This document shows positions 11,554-20,462 of a stretch of DNA of 64,000 nt, one piece after another. Position numbers and translations under genes: made by a program. The stretch is from positions 248,001 to 312,000 of the forward strand of contig NZ_CAMPPY010000003.1 in NCBI RefSeq assembly GCF_946902915.1. The letters are read 5' to 3'. Every line of letters starts with the position of its first letter. Position 1 is the stretch's first letter. The DNA is from Streptococcus sp. Marseille-Q5986. Lineage in GTDB: Bacteria; Bacillota; Bacilli; Lactobacillales; Streptococcaceae. The notes below the pieces were generated by a model. The model did no database searches. It was not told the origin of the DNA and saw only the letters and a list, made by a program, of their open reading frames with translations.

Positions 11554-12597
11554 TCACTTTTTACCTAGATCAGCCTGTTCCCGATAAAATTTTAACCAAA
11601 TTCCCAGTAAACGCTCTTCTGAATACTGCTTAGATATCCTTTTCGCTTTTTCTTTCAATTCTTTCAACGCCTCAGGATTTTCTTTATATTCTAGGATTGC
11701 TTCTCTCATCTCAGAGACATCACTTGTAGCACGATAATTTCCATCAAGAATAACCTTATACAGGTCCAAATCCCTTAACATAATAGGAGCCTCGCAACTA
11801 GCTGCCTCTAAGATGGTCATAGGGAATAGTTCATTATAGCTAGGTAGTAAGAACAAATCAGCTAAAGCATACAGTTCCCGCATCCTCTCCGGTGACACAA
11901 TACCTGGGAAAATTAGATTTTTAGGTGGATTGTCCATAATCTTCTTATAGCGTTCATAACCATCTGTTATTCCACCAAATGAAAAACCACCAGCCCAGAT
12001 AAAGGTAATTTCTGGCAATTCTTCAGCAAGACGGATAAAGTCATCTATCCCTTTTCGTTTCTGAACCTGACCCGCACCAACCACGACAAACTGATCTTTG
12101 GCGAGATCCATTTCCTGACGAAGTTTTGCTACTTGGTCAGCTGGCAATGGATGCCATTTTCCCTTATTTACAAAATTGGGAATATAAGTTATTTTTTCTC
12201 GTGGAATACCCGCAGCAACTAGATCCTCGATAAACATGGGATTGACCACCACCAAGTGTTCCATCCGATTGTAAAAGGAAAAAACATAGCGTTTGACTAT
12301 TCCTTTTAAGAAAAATGGAATTGTCAAACTCCCCTCGAGTGTCTCAGGTAAGAAATGCACATAGCCAACTTTTCTCCCAGAGCGCTTCTTTTGAAATGTG
12401 GATAAATAATAAGGGAAATCAATGGTGTGAAAGTGGGTTACATCTGCCTCTACAGAAAGATTCTCCGTAACAATCAACTGATTTTTGGCATCACGATGAA
12501 GGAGACTCACCAATTCACGGTAGGCTCCTGACACTCCTTGACCAGCCACTTTTTCACTTGAACTTAGCATATTAATACGCAATTTTTTGTTTTCCAT
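11554..12597 (-). CDS. cpoA: GT4 glycosyltransferase CpoA, galactosyl-glucosyl-diacylglycerol synthase
   Basis: Adds galactose to monoglucosyl-diacylglycerol at the inner membrane face. In S. pneumoniae, cpoA mutations change glycolipids and beta-lactam (piperacillin) susceptibility. It is a GT-B protein with INMLSSSEKVAGQGVSGAYR at the N-terminus, the donor domain VVGAGQVQKRKGIDDFIRL, and the E-x7-E motif PSYNELFPMTILEAASCEAP. I start at ATG 12597 (MENKKLRINML). An ATG 9 bp upstream overlaps the -10 box and would lie before the transcription start. There is no ribosome site, so the message is probably leaderless. First gene of the glycolipid unit. Confidence 0.93.
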   Translation of the reverse strand: MENKKLRINMLSSSEKVAGQGVSGAYRELVSLLHRDAKNQLIVTENLSVEADVTHFHTIDFPYYLSTFQKKRSGRKVGYVHFLPETLEGSLTIPFFLKGIVKRYVFSFYNRMEHLVVVNPMFIEDLVAAGIPREKITYIPNFVNKGKWHPLPADQVAKLRQEMDLAKDQFVVVGAGQVQKRKGIDDFIRLAEELPEITFIWAGGFSFGGITDGYERYKKIMDNPPKNLIFPGIVSPERMRELYALADLFLLPSYNELFPMTILEAASCEAPIMLRDLDLYKVILDGNYRATSDVSEMREAILEYKENPEALKELKEKAKRISKQYSEERLLGIWLKFYREQADLGKK

Positions 12598-12612
12598 ACT
12601 ACTCATTATACC
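12598..12612 (-). promoter_or_regulatory. Extended -10 placed for a leaderless cpoA transcript
   Basis: Read on the minus strand, ATGGTATAAT is followed by seven bases and then the cpoA ATG. Transcription normally starts about 7 nt after the -10 box, that is at or next to the A of the start codon. No Shine-Dalgarno sequence is present. Confidence 0.6.
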
Positions 12613-12644
12613 ATTTTATTTCAAGAAAATCAGTAAAAGAAAGA

Positions 12645-12692
12645 AGAGACCAGAGGAAAATGGAGGAGCCCCTCTCTTTTCCAATCGTCTCT
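12645..12692 (-). terminator. Long imperfect hairpin after the dnaG-rpoD operon
   Basis: On the minus strand AGAGAC pairs with GTCTCT, GGAAAA with TTTTCC and GAGG with CCTC around a GGCT loop. A pyrimidine-rich run with several Ts follows. It lies 18 bp after the last operon gene and before the cpoA promoter. Confidence 0.6.
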
Positions 12693-12709
12693 CGCAATTT
12701 TTCAATAGA

Positions 12710-13039
12710 TTACTTAATTCCTAGGGCGATACGCGCATAGCGACTCATTTTTTCAACCGTCCAGGCTGGATACCAGACCAACTTGACTTCGATATTGGTT
12801 ACCTCAGGCACCTCTGTCATTGCATCGTGTATCTGGTCTGTTAAGAGGTCAGCCAGTGGGCAGCCCATAGTTGTCAAGGTCATATCAATTTCCGTGTGAC
12901 CTGTTTCACCATCAAAACGAATCTCATAAATCAAACCTAGGTTGACAATATCAATTCCCAACTCAGGGTCGATGACCTCTTCCAAGGCAGTCAAAATACG
13001 AGTTTTAATCGTTTCAATTTGCTCTTCTGTATAAGCCAT
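12710..13039 (-). CDS. DUF59/MIP18-family iron-sulfur assembly factor
   Basis: Family proteins (SufT, PaaD-like) help build or deliver iron-sulfur clusters. 109 residues from ATG 13039 (MAYTEEQIETIK), preceded by GAGGAA. The conserved pattern is visible: EEVIDPELGIDIVNLGLIYE, then TLTTMGCPLADLL, whose cysteine is the usual functional residue, and LVWYPAWTVEKMS at the end. It is the third gene of the dnaG-rpoD operon, 15 bp after the rpoD stop. Confidence 0.88.
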   Translation of the reverse strand: MAYTEEQIETIKTRILTALEEVIDPELGIDIVNLGLIYEIRFDGETGHTEIDMTLTTMGCPLADLLTDQIHDAMTEVPEVTNIEVKLVWYPAWTVEKMSRYARIALGIK

Positions 13040-13053
13040 ATTATTCCTCACTC

Positions 13054-14163
13054 TTAGTCTTCAATAAAATCACGAAGGGGCTTGCTGCGACTTGGTTGGC
13101 GCAATTTTCTCAAAGCCTTGGCCTCGATTTGACGGATACGTTCACGAGTCACGTTAAAGACTTTACCAACATCTTCAAGAGTACGCATTTTCCCGTCGTC
13201 CAAACCAAAACGAAGGCGCAAGACGTTTTCTTCACGGTCTGTGAGTGTATCCAAGACTTCATCCAACTGCTCACGTAAGACGATACGAGTTGTGTAGTCT
13301 ACTGGATTTTCAATCACTTCGTCTTCGATAAAGTCCCCAAGATGGCTATCGTCCTCTTCACCAATCGGTGTTTCAAGCGATACTGGTTCTTGGGCAATCT
13401 TCAAGATTTCACGCACCTTATCAGGTGTCATATCCATACGTTCAGCGATTTGTTCAGGTGTCGGATCTTGTCCCAATTTTTGAAGAAGATTACGCTGTTC
13501 ACGGACAAGCTTATTAATGGTTTCAACCATGTGAACAGGGATACGAATAGTGCGGGCCTGGTCGGCGATGGCACGAGTGATTGCCTGACGAATCCACCAA
13601 GTTGCATACGTAGAAAACTTAAACCCTTTTGAATAGTCAAACTTGTCCACAGCCTTCATCAAGCCCATGTTTCCTTCTTGAATCAAGTCAAGAAACTGCA
13701 TGCCACGCCCTACGTAGCGCTTAGCGATGGAAACCACCAAACGAAGGTTGGCTTCGGCAAGACGTTGTTTGGCTTCAATATCACCTGCCTCAACAGCAAG
13801 AGCCAATTCTTTTTCCTCTTCGTTGGTCAAGAGAGGAACAACCCCGATTTCCTTCAAATACATACGGACAGGGTCATTAACCTTGGCAGAAGTTGAGCCA
13901 ATCAAGTCCTCATCACTGAGTTCTGGCTCTTCTTCTGCACTAAGCACACGCGCACTTGGATTTCCTTCGTTATCTGTGATAGAAATTCCAGCATCCTGAA
14001 TCCGTTGCAAAAGGTCTTCAATGCCATCTGCATCAAGGGTAAAAGGAATAACCAGACTTGAATTGATTTCGTCGTCTGTTGCTGTTCCTGTCTTTTTGTG
14101 ATTACGGATAAAGTCTGCTACTTGCACATCAATTGTCGTTACTTCTTTTTGTTTTGTTGCCAT
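13054..14163 (-). CDS. rpoD: Primary sigma factor RpoD (sigma A)
   Basis: Directs RNA polymerase to housekeeping promoters. 369 residues: region 1.1 (residues 1-90), region 1.2 with [16 protein letters not shown], regions 2.1-2.4 with [15 protein letters not shown] and [13 protein letters not shown], region 3, and region 4.2 with [17 protein letters not shown]. It begins 2 bp after the dnaG stop, with the dnaG GGAG serving as its ribosome site. rpsU, often first in this operon elsewhere, is not here. Confidence 0.98.
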   Translation of the reverse strand: MATKQKEVTTIDVQVADFIRNHKKTGTATDDEINSSLVIPFTLDADGIEDLLQRIQDAGISITDNEGNPSARVLSAEEEPELSDEDLIGSTSAKVNDPVRMYLKEIGVVPLLTNEEEKELALAVEAGDIEAKQRLAEANLRLVVSIAKRYVGRGMQFLDLIQEGNMGLMKAVDKFDYSKGFKFSTYATWWIRQAITRAIADQARTIRIPVHMVETINKLVREQRNLLQKLGQDPTPEQIAERMDMTPDKVREILKIAQEPVSLETPIGEEDDSHLGDFIEDEVIENPVDYTTRIVLREQLDEVLDTLTDREENVLRLRFGLDDGKMRTLEDVGKVFNVTRERIRQIEAKALRKLRQPSRSKPLRDFIED

Positions 14164-14165
14164 TA

Positions 14166-15926
14166 TTACTCCATTCTTCTCTTTTGGGAAATAAATCGTT
14201 GCAATTCTTCCAAGGCTGTGTCTGTGTCTCCTACATGACTAGCTTCCTGCACTTTCTTTTTAATTCTTAAGTTGTCCTTGCTGAGGAGGGCTCGGTTCCG
14301 AGTCGCTTCGACTTCTACTAGCTCCTGAGGCGACATCTCAGCTGGCAAATCCAGGCTAAGCACTTGGTACCAAGCATTTTCAACTTCAGGCGTCTGATGA
14401 GAAAGCTCCTCTGAGCCGATTTCTCCCTGCTCACTTAATAATTCGTAAAGAATCTGAAATTCTGGGGTATCAAAGAAAAAATCTTCTCTTAATCGATAAT
14501 CATTCAAAACAACTGGATTCTCAGCCATCCTATAGAGGAGATGAGCCTCTGCTCTCATGACTGCTGTCAGTTGCCGCGTTACAGGTAAACTAATCGCTGC
14601 CGGAGGTTGCTCCTCTTTGACTCTCTCCTGCCTTTGAACAATTCGACTTTCATTTACAATCTGCTCCACCTGCTGGTAATCAAAGGAAGGTAGATTATCC
14701 GCCAGAATGTGGATATAAGAATTCTGGGCAGTGATAGACTTTTCCTTGGCGATCAAGGGAGCTATCTTTTCAATGAACTCAATTTGTGCCTGTAAGTTAT
14801 CACTATTTTCAGGCTTGAGCTGGTGAATATAGAACTCTATAGGACTGACCCGAGTCTTTGTTAAAAGGTAAGCCAGATCTTCAGCAGAATTCTTTTGCAA
14901 ATACTCATCTGGGTCCATGGCATCAGGTACTCGAACAACCTCCACTGAAAAGTCTTTTAACTCCTCTAATGCCTTGGCTGTCGCTGCCTGTCCTGCCTTG
15001 TCACCATCATAGCTGAGAACAATTTTTTTGGTAAAGCGTTTGAGGTGGTCAACATGCTCCTTACTTAAAGCTGTTCCCATGGAAGCCACAGCATTTTCTA
15101 TACCAGCACGGCAGGCTGCAATCACATCCATGAAGCCTTCCATCAGATAGAGCTCTGTGACCTTACCTGTTCCCTTTTTTGCCTTGTCCAAATGATACAA
15201 TTCGTAACTCTTGTTAAAAATTGCAGTCGAACGACTATTTTTATACTTGGCAGTCTGAGTATCCGTTTCTTGCCAGATACGACCTGAAAAGGCAATAACC
15301 TGCCCCTTGTCATTGGTCAAAGGAAAGATGATACGCCCGAAAAAAGTATCATAAAATTGATTGCCATCTGACAGATAAAACAAACCCGAATCCAGTAAAT
15401 CCTTTTCCTCAAACTTGTCAGATAAACGTTGGTAGAGATAGGTTCTCTCTGCTGGAGCCAGTCCAATCTGGAAGTGCTTCAGAACATCATCCGTCAATCC
15501 ACGTTTGTAGAGATAAGCCCTTGCTTCTTCTCCCATCTTGGTCGTCATGAGAATTGCATGATAAAAACGGGCAGCTTCTTCATGCATATCATATAAAGCT
15601 TGATGAGGCGAAGCCTGTTGAGGACGAGACTGGACAGGCATGGCTAATTGAATACCGACGCGCTCCCCTAAGAGCTGAACGGCTTCCATAAAGGACACAC
15701 CTTGGTATTCTTCGATGAACTTAAAAACATCTCCTGAACGACCACAGCCGAAGCAATGATAAAACTGCTTGTCTTCCACAACGTTGAAAGAGGGGGTCTT
15801 CTCACCATGAAAAGGACAGAGCCCTAAATAGTTCCGTCCAGCCTTTTGTAAAGAAATCACGTCGCCTATGACTTCCACAATGTTGGCATTGTTTTTGATT
15901 TCTTCAATAACTTGCTTGTCAACCAT
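14166..15926 (-). CDS. dnaG: DNA primase
   Basis: Makes RNA primers at the replication fork. 586 residues from ATG 15926 ([10 protein letters not shown]), chosen because GGAGGT lies 7 bp before it. An earlier in-frame start would add five residues and overlap that site. The CHC2 zinc finger is visible ([11 protein letters not shown] then [11 protein letters not shown], residues 35-65), followed by the Toprim core with [13 protein letters not shown] near 262 and LSYDGDKAG near 310. The C-terminal helicase-binding region (from about 450) is divergent. First gene of dnaG-rpoD-DUF59. Confidence 0.97.
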   Translation of the reverse strand: MVDKQVIEEIKNNANIVEVIGDVISLQKAGRNYLGLCPFHGEKTPSFNVVEDKQFYHCFGCGRSGDVFKFIEEYQGVSFMEAVQLLGERVGIQLAMPVQSRPQQASPHQALYDMHEEAARFYHAILMTTKMGEEARAYLYKRGLTDDVLKHFQIGLAPAERTYLYQRLSDKFEEKDLLDSGLFYLSDGNQFYDTFFGRIIFPLTNDKGQVIAFSGRIWQETDTQTAKYKNSRSTAIFNKSYELYHLDKAKKGTGKVTELYLMEGFMDVIAACRAGIENAVASMGTALSKEHVDHLKRFTKKIVLSYDGDKAGQAATAKALEELKDFSVEVVRVPDAMDPDEYLQKNSAEDLAYLLTKTRVSPIEFYIHQLKPENSDNLQAQIEFIEKIAPLIAKEKSITAQNSYIHILADNLPSFDYQQVEQIVNESRIVQRQERVKEEQPPAAISLPVTRQLTAVMRAEAHLLYRMAENPVVLNDYRLREDFFFDTPEFQILYELLSEQGEIGSEELSHQTPEVENAWYQVLSLDLPAEMSPQELVEVEATRNRALLSKDNLRIKKKVQEASHVGDTDTALEELQRFISQKRRME

Positions 15927-15964
15927 ACACAATACCTCCATCTTATCATAGTTTTACGTTAACT

Positions 15965-15993
15965 AGTATAGCTTATTTCTGAAAAAAAGTAAA
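15965..15993 (-). promoter_or_regulatory. Promoter of the dnaG-rpoD operon
   Basis: On the minus strand a -35 TTTACT (15988-15993), a 17-bp spacer and a -10 TATACT (15965-15970), about 40 bp upstream of dnaG. Confidence 0.65.
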
Positions 15994-16052
15994 CCATTTC
16001 ATACGCTTTACGGAATTCTCTTTGCTATATTTTCCAGATTGAAATGGAAGAT

Positions 16053-16086
16053 AAAAAACTCAGAAACACCTCCAGACTTCTAAGTT
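16053..16086 (-). terminator. Terminator of the trpXYZ operon
   Basis: Minus-strand stem AACTTAGAA / TTCTGAGTT (one G-T pair) followed by six Ts. It lies 36 bp after the ATPase gene stop. Confidence 0.75.
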
Positions 16087-16121
16087 TTTCTTCACTATTT
16101 TTTGATGATTATTTAACTCAT

Positions 16122-16880
16122 CTATTCAAATAATTGATAGTAGTCTGAAATTTTCATCTTAGATTTTTCCTCTTTATTGAGGTCTTGGATGATACGGCCT
16201 TCCTTCATGACTATCAGACGATTTCCATACTTCAATGCATCTTCCATATGGTGGGTAATCATCAAGGCTGTTAGATGATCCTTGTTGACAAAGTCACCTG
16301 TTAATTCCATCAAGGCCACACTCGTTTTGGGGTCAAGGGCGGCTGTGTGTTCATCCAACAAGAGCAACTCTGGTCGTTTCAAGGTTGCCATCAAGAGACT
16401 CAAGGCCTGACGTTGTCCACCTGATAGAAATTCAATAGGAGTGTCGAGATGTTTTTCAAGGCCATTTCCCACTTTTTCAATGGTTGCCTGAAACTCCTCG
16501 CGGTGACTTAAAAGCCTTCTAGGAAGGAGTCCTCTCTTCTCACCACGAAACTTGGCAATCAAGAGATTTTCCGCCACCGTCATACGGGGAGCCGTACCCA
16601 TCTTAGGATCCTGAAAAACACGAGACAAGTACTTAGCCCGCTTTTCGGGTGAAAAATGCGTCACATCCTCCCCCATGATTCGGATACTTCCACTTGTTAA
16701 AGGTAAGGTACCTGCAATGGTGTTAAAAAGCGTTGACTTTCCAGCTCCATTTCCACCTAGGATGGTAATGAAATCATGTTCGAAAATTTCTAAGGAAACA
16801 TCATTTAAAATAATCTTTTCTTCATCAAAGCCATTTTTAACGACTTTGGTTGCATTTTTTAATTCTACAATTGCTGTCAT
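16122..16880 (-). CDS. trpZ: ABC transporter ATP-binding protein of the T-box-controlled (tryptophan-type) importer
   Basis: Energises uptake through the adjacent permease. 252 residues with Walker A GGNGAGKST near 43, signature LSGGQRQALS near 155, Walker B LLLLDEHTAAL and the H-loop MITHHMED. The start ATG overlaps the permease stop by 4 bp (ATGA), so translation is coupled. The last gene of a three-gene operon whose leader is a T-box. The symbol follows the name used for this streptococcal locus. Substrate assignment rests on the T-box and on family knowledge, not on this protein. Confidence 0.8.
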   Translation of the reverse strand: MTAIVELKNATKVVKNGFDEEKIILNDVSLEIFEHDFITILGGNGAGKSTLFNTIAGTLPLTSGSIRIMGEDVTHFSPEKRAKYLSRVFQDPKMGTAPRMTVAENLLIAKFRGEKRGLLPRRLLSHREEFQATIEKVGNGLEKHLDTPIEFLSGGQRQALSLLMATLKRPELLLLDEHTAALDPKTSVALMELTGDFVNKDHLTALMITHHMEDALKYGNRLIVMKEGRIIQDLNKEEKSKMKISDYYQLFE

Positions 16881-17743
16881 TTACTTAACTTGGCTCCTTT
16901 CAAGATGTTTTGCTTAAATGTAGGAATCATGAGGCAGACTGCTAAAATAACGGCACTATATAGACGAAGGTAACTTGTATTAAAGCCAAGCGCAATAACT
17001 GCCCAGACGAGGAACTGATAAGCAATAGACCCTACAACGATGGCAACCAGACGCTCCGCCAAGCTCAAACTTTTGAAGATAACTTCTCCAATTATCAGAC
17101 TTGCAAGCCCCACAACGATAACCCCGATTCCTCGAGATACATCGGCATACCCTTCTTGCTGGGCAATGAGAGCTCCTGCAAGGGCAATCACACCATTTGA
17201 TAAGACCAATCCCATGAGCTCCATGCGTCCAGTATGAATCCCGAAACTTCTAGCCATATCAGGATTGTCACCTGTAGCAATATAGGCTTGTCCGAGTTTG
17301 GTGTCCAAGAAAAAGAGCATGAGAGCAATGATAAGACTGACAAAGATAAGACCTGTCAAGAGTTGGTTCAAATCTGAAGCAAAAGGCAAAACATCCTGAA
17401 TTTGCTTTGTTCCAAGCAGTCCTAAATTTGCACGTCCCATAATCAAGAGCATGATAGAGTGACAGGAAGTCATCACCAAAATCCCTGAGAGCAAGGTTGG
17501 GATCTTCCCTTTTGTATAAAGAAGTCCTGCTGCCATTCCAGCCAAACAACCTGCTCCTACAGCAACAAGTGTCGCTAAAAATGGATTCACGCCTTTCGTT
17601 ATCAAAGTGACAGCAACAGCTCCCCCAAGAGGGAAGGAACCCTCTGTCGTCATATCTGGAAAGTTCAAAATCCTAAATGTCATAAAGATTCCCAGACCTA
17701 AAATAGCCCAGACAAATCCTTGAGAAATAATAGATAATATCAT
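16877..17743 (-). CDS. trpY: ABC transporter permease (tryptophan-type importer)
   Basis: Membrane subunit with about eight hydrophobic helices, related to the branched-chain amino acid/ribose permease fold. I start at ATG 17743 (MILSIISQGFVWAILG, 288 residues) because the protein then begins directly with its first membrane helix and AAAAGG lies upstream. A TTG 60 bp earlier extends the frame, but its GGAGGAG touches the codon. The cytoplasmic loop IATGDNPDMARSFGIH is typical of this family. Lies 75 bp after the binding-protein gene. Confidence 0.82.
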   Translation of the reverse strand: MILSIISQGFVWAILGLGIFMTFRILNFPDMTTEGSFPLGGAVAVTLITKGVNPFLATLVAVGAGCLAGMAAGLLYTKGKIPTLLSGILVMTSCHSIMLLIMGRANLGLLGTKQIQDVLPFASDLNQLLTGLIFVSLIIALMLFFLDTKLGQAYIATGDNPDMARSFGIHTGRMELMGLVLSNGVIALAGALIAQQEGYADVSRGIGVIVVGLASLIIGEVIFKSLSLAERLVAIVVGSIAYQFLVWAVIALGFNTSYLRLYSAVILAVCLMIPTFKQNILKGAKLSK

Positions 17744-17818
17744 CTGTTTCTTAACCTTTTCTATACGATTTCTATTGTAAAAAATTGGAGAAGATGTCCC
17801 CAACTCCTCCGTTATAAA

Positions 17819-18814
17819 TTATTCAATCACTTGTCCTGCTTCTTTTAAAACTGATTCAGGAATGGTGATTCCAAGTTCTTGTGCCAATTTTTTGTTGATA
17901 ACTGATTTGCCAGTTGAAAAGACATTGACTGGAGTATCAGCTGGTTTTGCACCTTTCAAGACTTGCGCAATCATTTTACCTGTTGCCACACCAAGGTCGT
18001 GTTGGTCAACTACAACTGATGCCAAACCACCAGCTTCTACCATGGCAGTTGCGCTTGGGTAGATTGGTTTTTTAGCTGATTGGTTGCTTGATACAACAGT
18101 TGAGAAGGCCGAAGCAATAGAGTTATCGATTGGAATCCAGATAGCGTCAACCTTGCTTGTCATAACATTGACTGTTGAAGCAATTTCATTTGTTGATGGA
18201 ACGGCAAAGGTTTCGACTGCCAAACCTGCTTTTTCAGCATAAGCCTTGAATTCTTCTACCTGTGTTTTTGAGTTATCTTCACTGCTTGAGTAAAGAGCTC
18301 CGATTGTTTTGACATTTGGTGTGAGGGTTTTAATCAACTCTACTTGTTGTTCAGCTGGGTTATGGTCTGATACCCCCGTGATGTTGCCACCTGGTTTTTT
18401 CAAATCTTTGACCAAGTTAGCACCGATTGGGTCTGTAATAGCAGCCATGATAACAGGTAGGTCTTTTGTAGCACTAGCAAGTCCTTGAGCAGCTGGTGTT
18501 GCAATCCCAACAACAAGGTCATTCCCGTTTGCCACCAATTGTTTACTCATGCTTGCAACCTTGCTCTGATCACCTTCTGAGTTCATAAAGTCGATTTTTA
18601 CTTGGTCGTCCTTATAGCCTTCTTCAGCTAGTCCATCTTGAATCCCTTGGTAAATCAAGTCCAAGGATGGGTGGCTAACAAACTGAAGGACACCAACCTT
18701 AGCAACCTTTTGCTCTTCCTTAGCTGCAGGCTTGTTCATTGATGAATAAATCAAGCTAGCCACTACCAATACTGCTAATCCAGCGATAATTCCCATTAAA
18801 CATTTATTTTTCAT
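17819..18814 (-). CDS. trpX: ABC transporter substrate-binding protein (ABC_sub_bind family)
   Basis: Extracytoplasmic receptor, 331 residues. An uncleaved-looking N-terminal hydrophobic segment (residues 5-26, no lipobox cysteine) suggests a membrane anchor. The mature part shows the two-lobe PF04392 pattern: VGVLQFVSHPSLDLIYQGI, VGIATPAAQGLA, GVSDHNPAEQQVELI and VDAIWIPIDNSIAS. A pneumococcal homologue has, as I recall, been crystallised with L-tryptophan. The upstream T-box with a candidate UGG specifier agrees. AAAAGGAGAAAAAGT precedes the start. Confidence 0.85.
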   Translation of the reverse strand: MKNKCLMGIIAGLAVLVVASLIYSSMNKPAAKEEQKVAKVGVLQFVSHPSLDLIYQGIQDGLAEEGYKDDQVKIDFMNSEGDQSKVASMSKQLVANGNDLVVGIATPAAQGLASATKDLPVIMAAITDPIGANLVKDLKKPGGNITGVSDHNPAEQQVELIKTLTPNVKTIGALYSSSEDNSKTQVEEFKAYAEKAGLAVETFAVPSTNEIASTVNVMTSKVDAIWIPIDNSIASAFSTVVSSNQSAKKPIYPSATAMVEAGGLASVVVDQHDLGVATGKMIAQVLKGAKPADTPVNVFSTGKSVINKKLAQELGITIPESVLKEAGQVIE

Positions 18815-18906
18815 ACTTTTTCTCCTTTTAAATCACTTGTATAATACTCTTTTCACTCAAAACAAGCGACGCCATCGTTTAAACTCCAATATCTTTCCTC
18901 ACCATC

Positions 18907-19142
18907 AAAAAAGTCCTCACACAAAAAACTTGTGTGAGGACGTCGATGCGCGGTGCCACCTCAATTATAGGAAATATCCCTATCGCTCTTTATCGCAATA
19001 ACGAATTGCACTGTAAGGTGTGCTCACCGAATTTTTATGATTTCAAATTCTTAATAACATTCAGCCCAATTTCATCACTTTCATCTATCTGCTTTCACCA
19101 ACCACAGACTCTCTTAAAAATGAGCATAATTACTTTCTGAAT
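18907..19142 (-). promoter_or_regulatory. T-box riboswitch (predicted tRNA-Trp sensor) upstream of trpXYZ
   Basis: The leader has the T-box consensus GAGGTGGCACCGCG (minus strand, 18949-18962) and a Stem I 5' region with AGAGAG and GGTTGGTGAAAGCAGAT (near 19083-19112). A candidate specifier UGG followed by G lies at 19066-19068. A strong terminator closes it (stem GTCCTCACACAA / TTGTGTGAGGAC, 18913-18941, with T6 at 18907-18912). Uncharged tRNA would stabilise the antiterminator and turn the transporter on. The T-box is certain; the specifier reading is likely but not folded in detail. Confidence 0.92.
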
Positions 19143-19148
19143 GTTTAA

Positions 19149-19176
19149 ATTATATCATTTTTCAACTACTTGTCAA
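19149..19176 (-). promoter_or_regulatory. Promoter of the T-box leader
   Basis: Minus strand: perfect -35 TTGACA (19171-19176), 16-bp spacer, perfect -10 TATAAT (19149-19154) with a TGn extension. The start would be near 19142. Confidence 0.85.
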
Positions 19177-19228
19177 GGCTATTTTTAGAATTTTTCAAAC
19201 AATTCAAAAACTGGTAACTTCTCAAAGT

Positions 19229-19259
19229 AACTTCCACTTTCCTGACCGAAGTGGAAGTT
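19229..19259. repeat. Hairpin next to the IS30-like element
   Basis: AACTTCCACTT and AAGTGGAAGTT form an 11-bp perfect stem with a 9-nt loop. It has no T-run. It lies between the T-box promoter and the left end of the IS remnant and may belong to an older repeat or insertion. Confidence 0.6.
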
Positions 19260-19277
19260 CGTCTAAAACGGATTTTT

Positions 19278-20337
19278 ATGGTGGAATTAAGTGTGAGACG
19301 TTTGAGTTAGAAATGAGATCTACTCTGACCAAACAGAAACACCTTACCCTTTCAGACCGTAATGATGTCCAACTAGGCTTAGAGCGCGATGAAACCTTCA
19401 AAACTATTGGACAATCCATTCTAAAAGACCCAACTACTGTTTCAAAAGAAGTCAAACGAAACAGACAAGTTAGAGAATCTACATGTGATAACCTTCCTTG
19501 TCCTCAACAATACGAACAAACTCTTGTCGAGGCTCGTGAAGGAACTCCTCTCAATTCTCAGACTTTCTGGGACTCCGAAAAGGATACCTATCTATCGCTC
19601 CTATTGACCTAGCCAGAGCCGTTAAATTTAAAGAAAGACGGAAAAATAAGCTACCTTCCATCCCTAAAGAAGCTAAAAAACCGTTCCTCTGAGGATTTTC
19701 AAATCTATTTAGCCCTGAATCAACTAGACTCATGGCTGGAAATGGACACGGTTATGGGCAGAATGGGAGGTAAAATCCTAGTCACCTTCAATCTTTCCTT
19801 CTGTAACTTTATCTTCGCTAGGCTGCTGGAGAATCAAACTGCCCTTGCGGTTACCAAACACCTCATGATATTAAGAACACTCTTTACGAAGCGAACAAAG
19901 ACTTTTTCCAACTCTTTCCCGTCATTCTGACAGATAATGGTGGAGAGTTTGCCAGGGGCGATGACATCGAAATGGATATTCGAGGAGAAAGTAAACTTTT
20001 CTTTTGTGACCCTAATCGCTCTGACCAGAAAGGGAGAATTGAGAAAAATCACACGCTGATTCGCGACCTTCTACCTAAAGGAACTTCTTTTGACAACTTC
20101 ATTCAAGAGGACATCCATCTCCTCTGTTCGCATGTCAACAGTGTCAAACAAGCTGCTTTGAATGGAAAGTCAGCCTATGAACTCTTTGCCTTTACTTACG
20201 GAGAAGGGATTCCTAAGCTTCTCGGCATTTCTAAAATACCTGCAGAAGACGGCTGTCAATCTTCTAAATTACTTCAACAGAGGTTCTAAAAACGAACCTT
20301 CAACCCCATTCAAACGTCTCACTCTAACTTCCACCAT
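19278..20337 (+). mobile_element. Degenerate IS30-family insertion sequence
   Basis: The ends are 28-bp inverted repeats with 25 matches: ATGGTGGAA plus GTGAGACGTTTGA at 19278-19305, and the complement at 20310-20337. The roughly 1.06 kb length suits the family. The enclosed transposase frame is broken. No clear target duplication is seen outside the repeats, consistent with an old insertion. It separates trpXYZ and its T-box from ilvE. Confidence 0.8.
19313..20289 (+). pseudogene. IS30-family transposase, multiply frameshifted
   Basis: First fragment (19313-19612): N-terminal HTH region with LSDRNDVQLGLERDETFKTI and DPTTVSKEVKRNR. Next, in another frame, WLEMDTVMGRMGGKILVTF carries the first catalytic Asp (the IS30 DTVxG motif, near 19740). 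Next, in a third frame, VILTDNGGEFARGDD carries the second Asp, and DQKGRIEKNHTLIRDLLPKG carries the Glu region (near 20030). The last fragment runs to 20289. The full set of DDE motifs is recognisable but spread over at least three frames, so no active enzyme is made. Confidence 0.85.
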
Positions 20338-20456
20338 AGCGGAACTTAATCTGAAATGCTTTCAGATGAGGGGATTTTGTGCCCTCTTTTTTCGATTCCT
20401 TTCGACTACAAAAGCGATGAAATCAAGCATGAGTAAAACCAGCGGAACTTAGCCTG
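20338..20456 (+). repeat. Direct-repeat pair with internal terminator next to the IS remnant
   Basis: AGCGGAACTTAATCTG (20338-20353) and AGCGGAACTTAGCCTG (20441-20456) match in 14 of 16 positions. Between them, GAGGG-N9-CCCTC followed by six Ts is a plus-strand terminator. The unit abuts the right IS end and may be a small repeat element or a duplicated target. I do not recognise it as BOX or RUP. Confidence 0.5.
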
Positions 20457-20462
20457 TTTTAT

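Noticed and set aside
12600..12606. ATG upstream of MENKKL as the cpoA start
   Set aside because: It overlaps the -10 box, so it should not be transcribed.
19313..19612. 99-residue frame as a stand-alone regulator
   Set aside because: It is the N-terminal part of an IS30 transposase whose other motifs follow in other frames.
20338..20456. BOX or RUP element
   Set aside because: Sequence does not match either as I remember them; left as an unnamed repeat.
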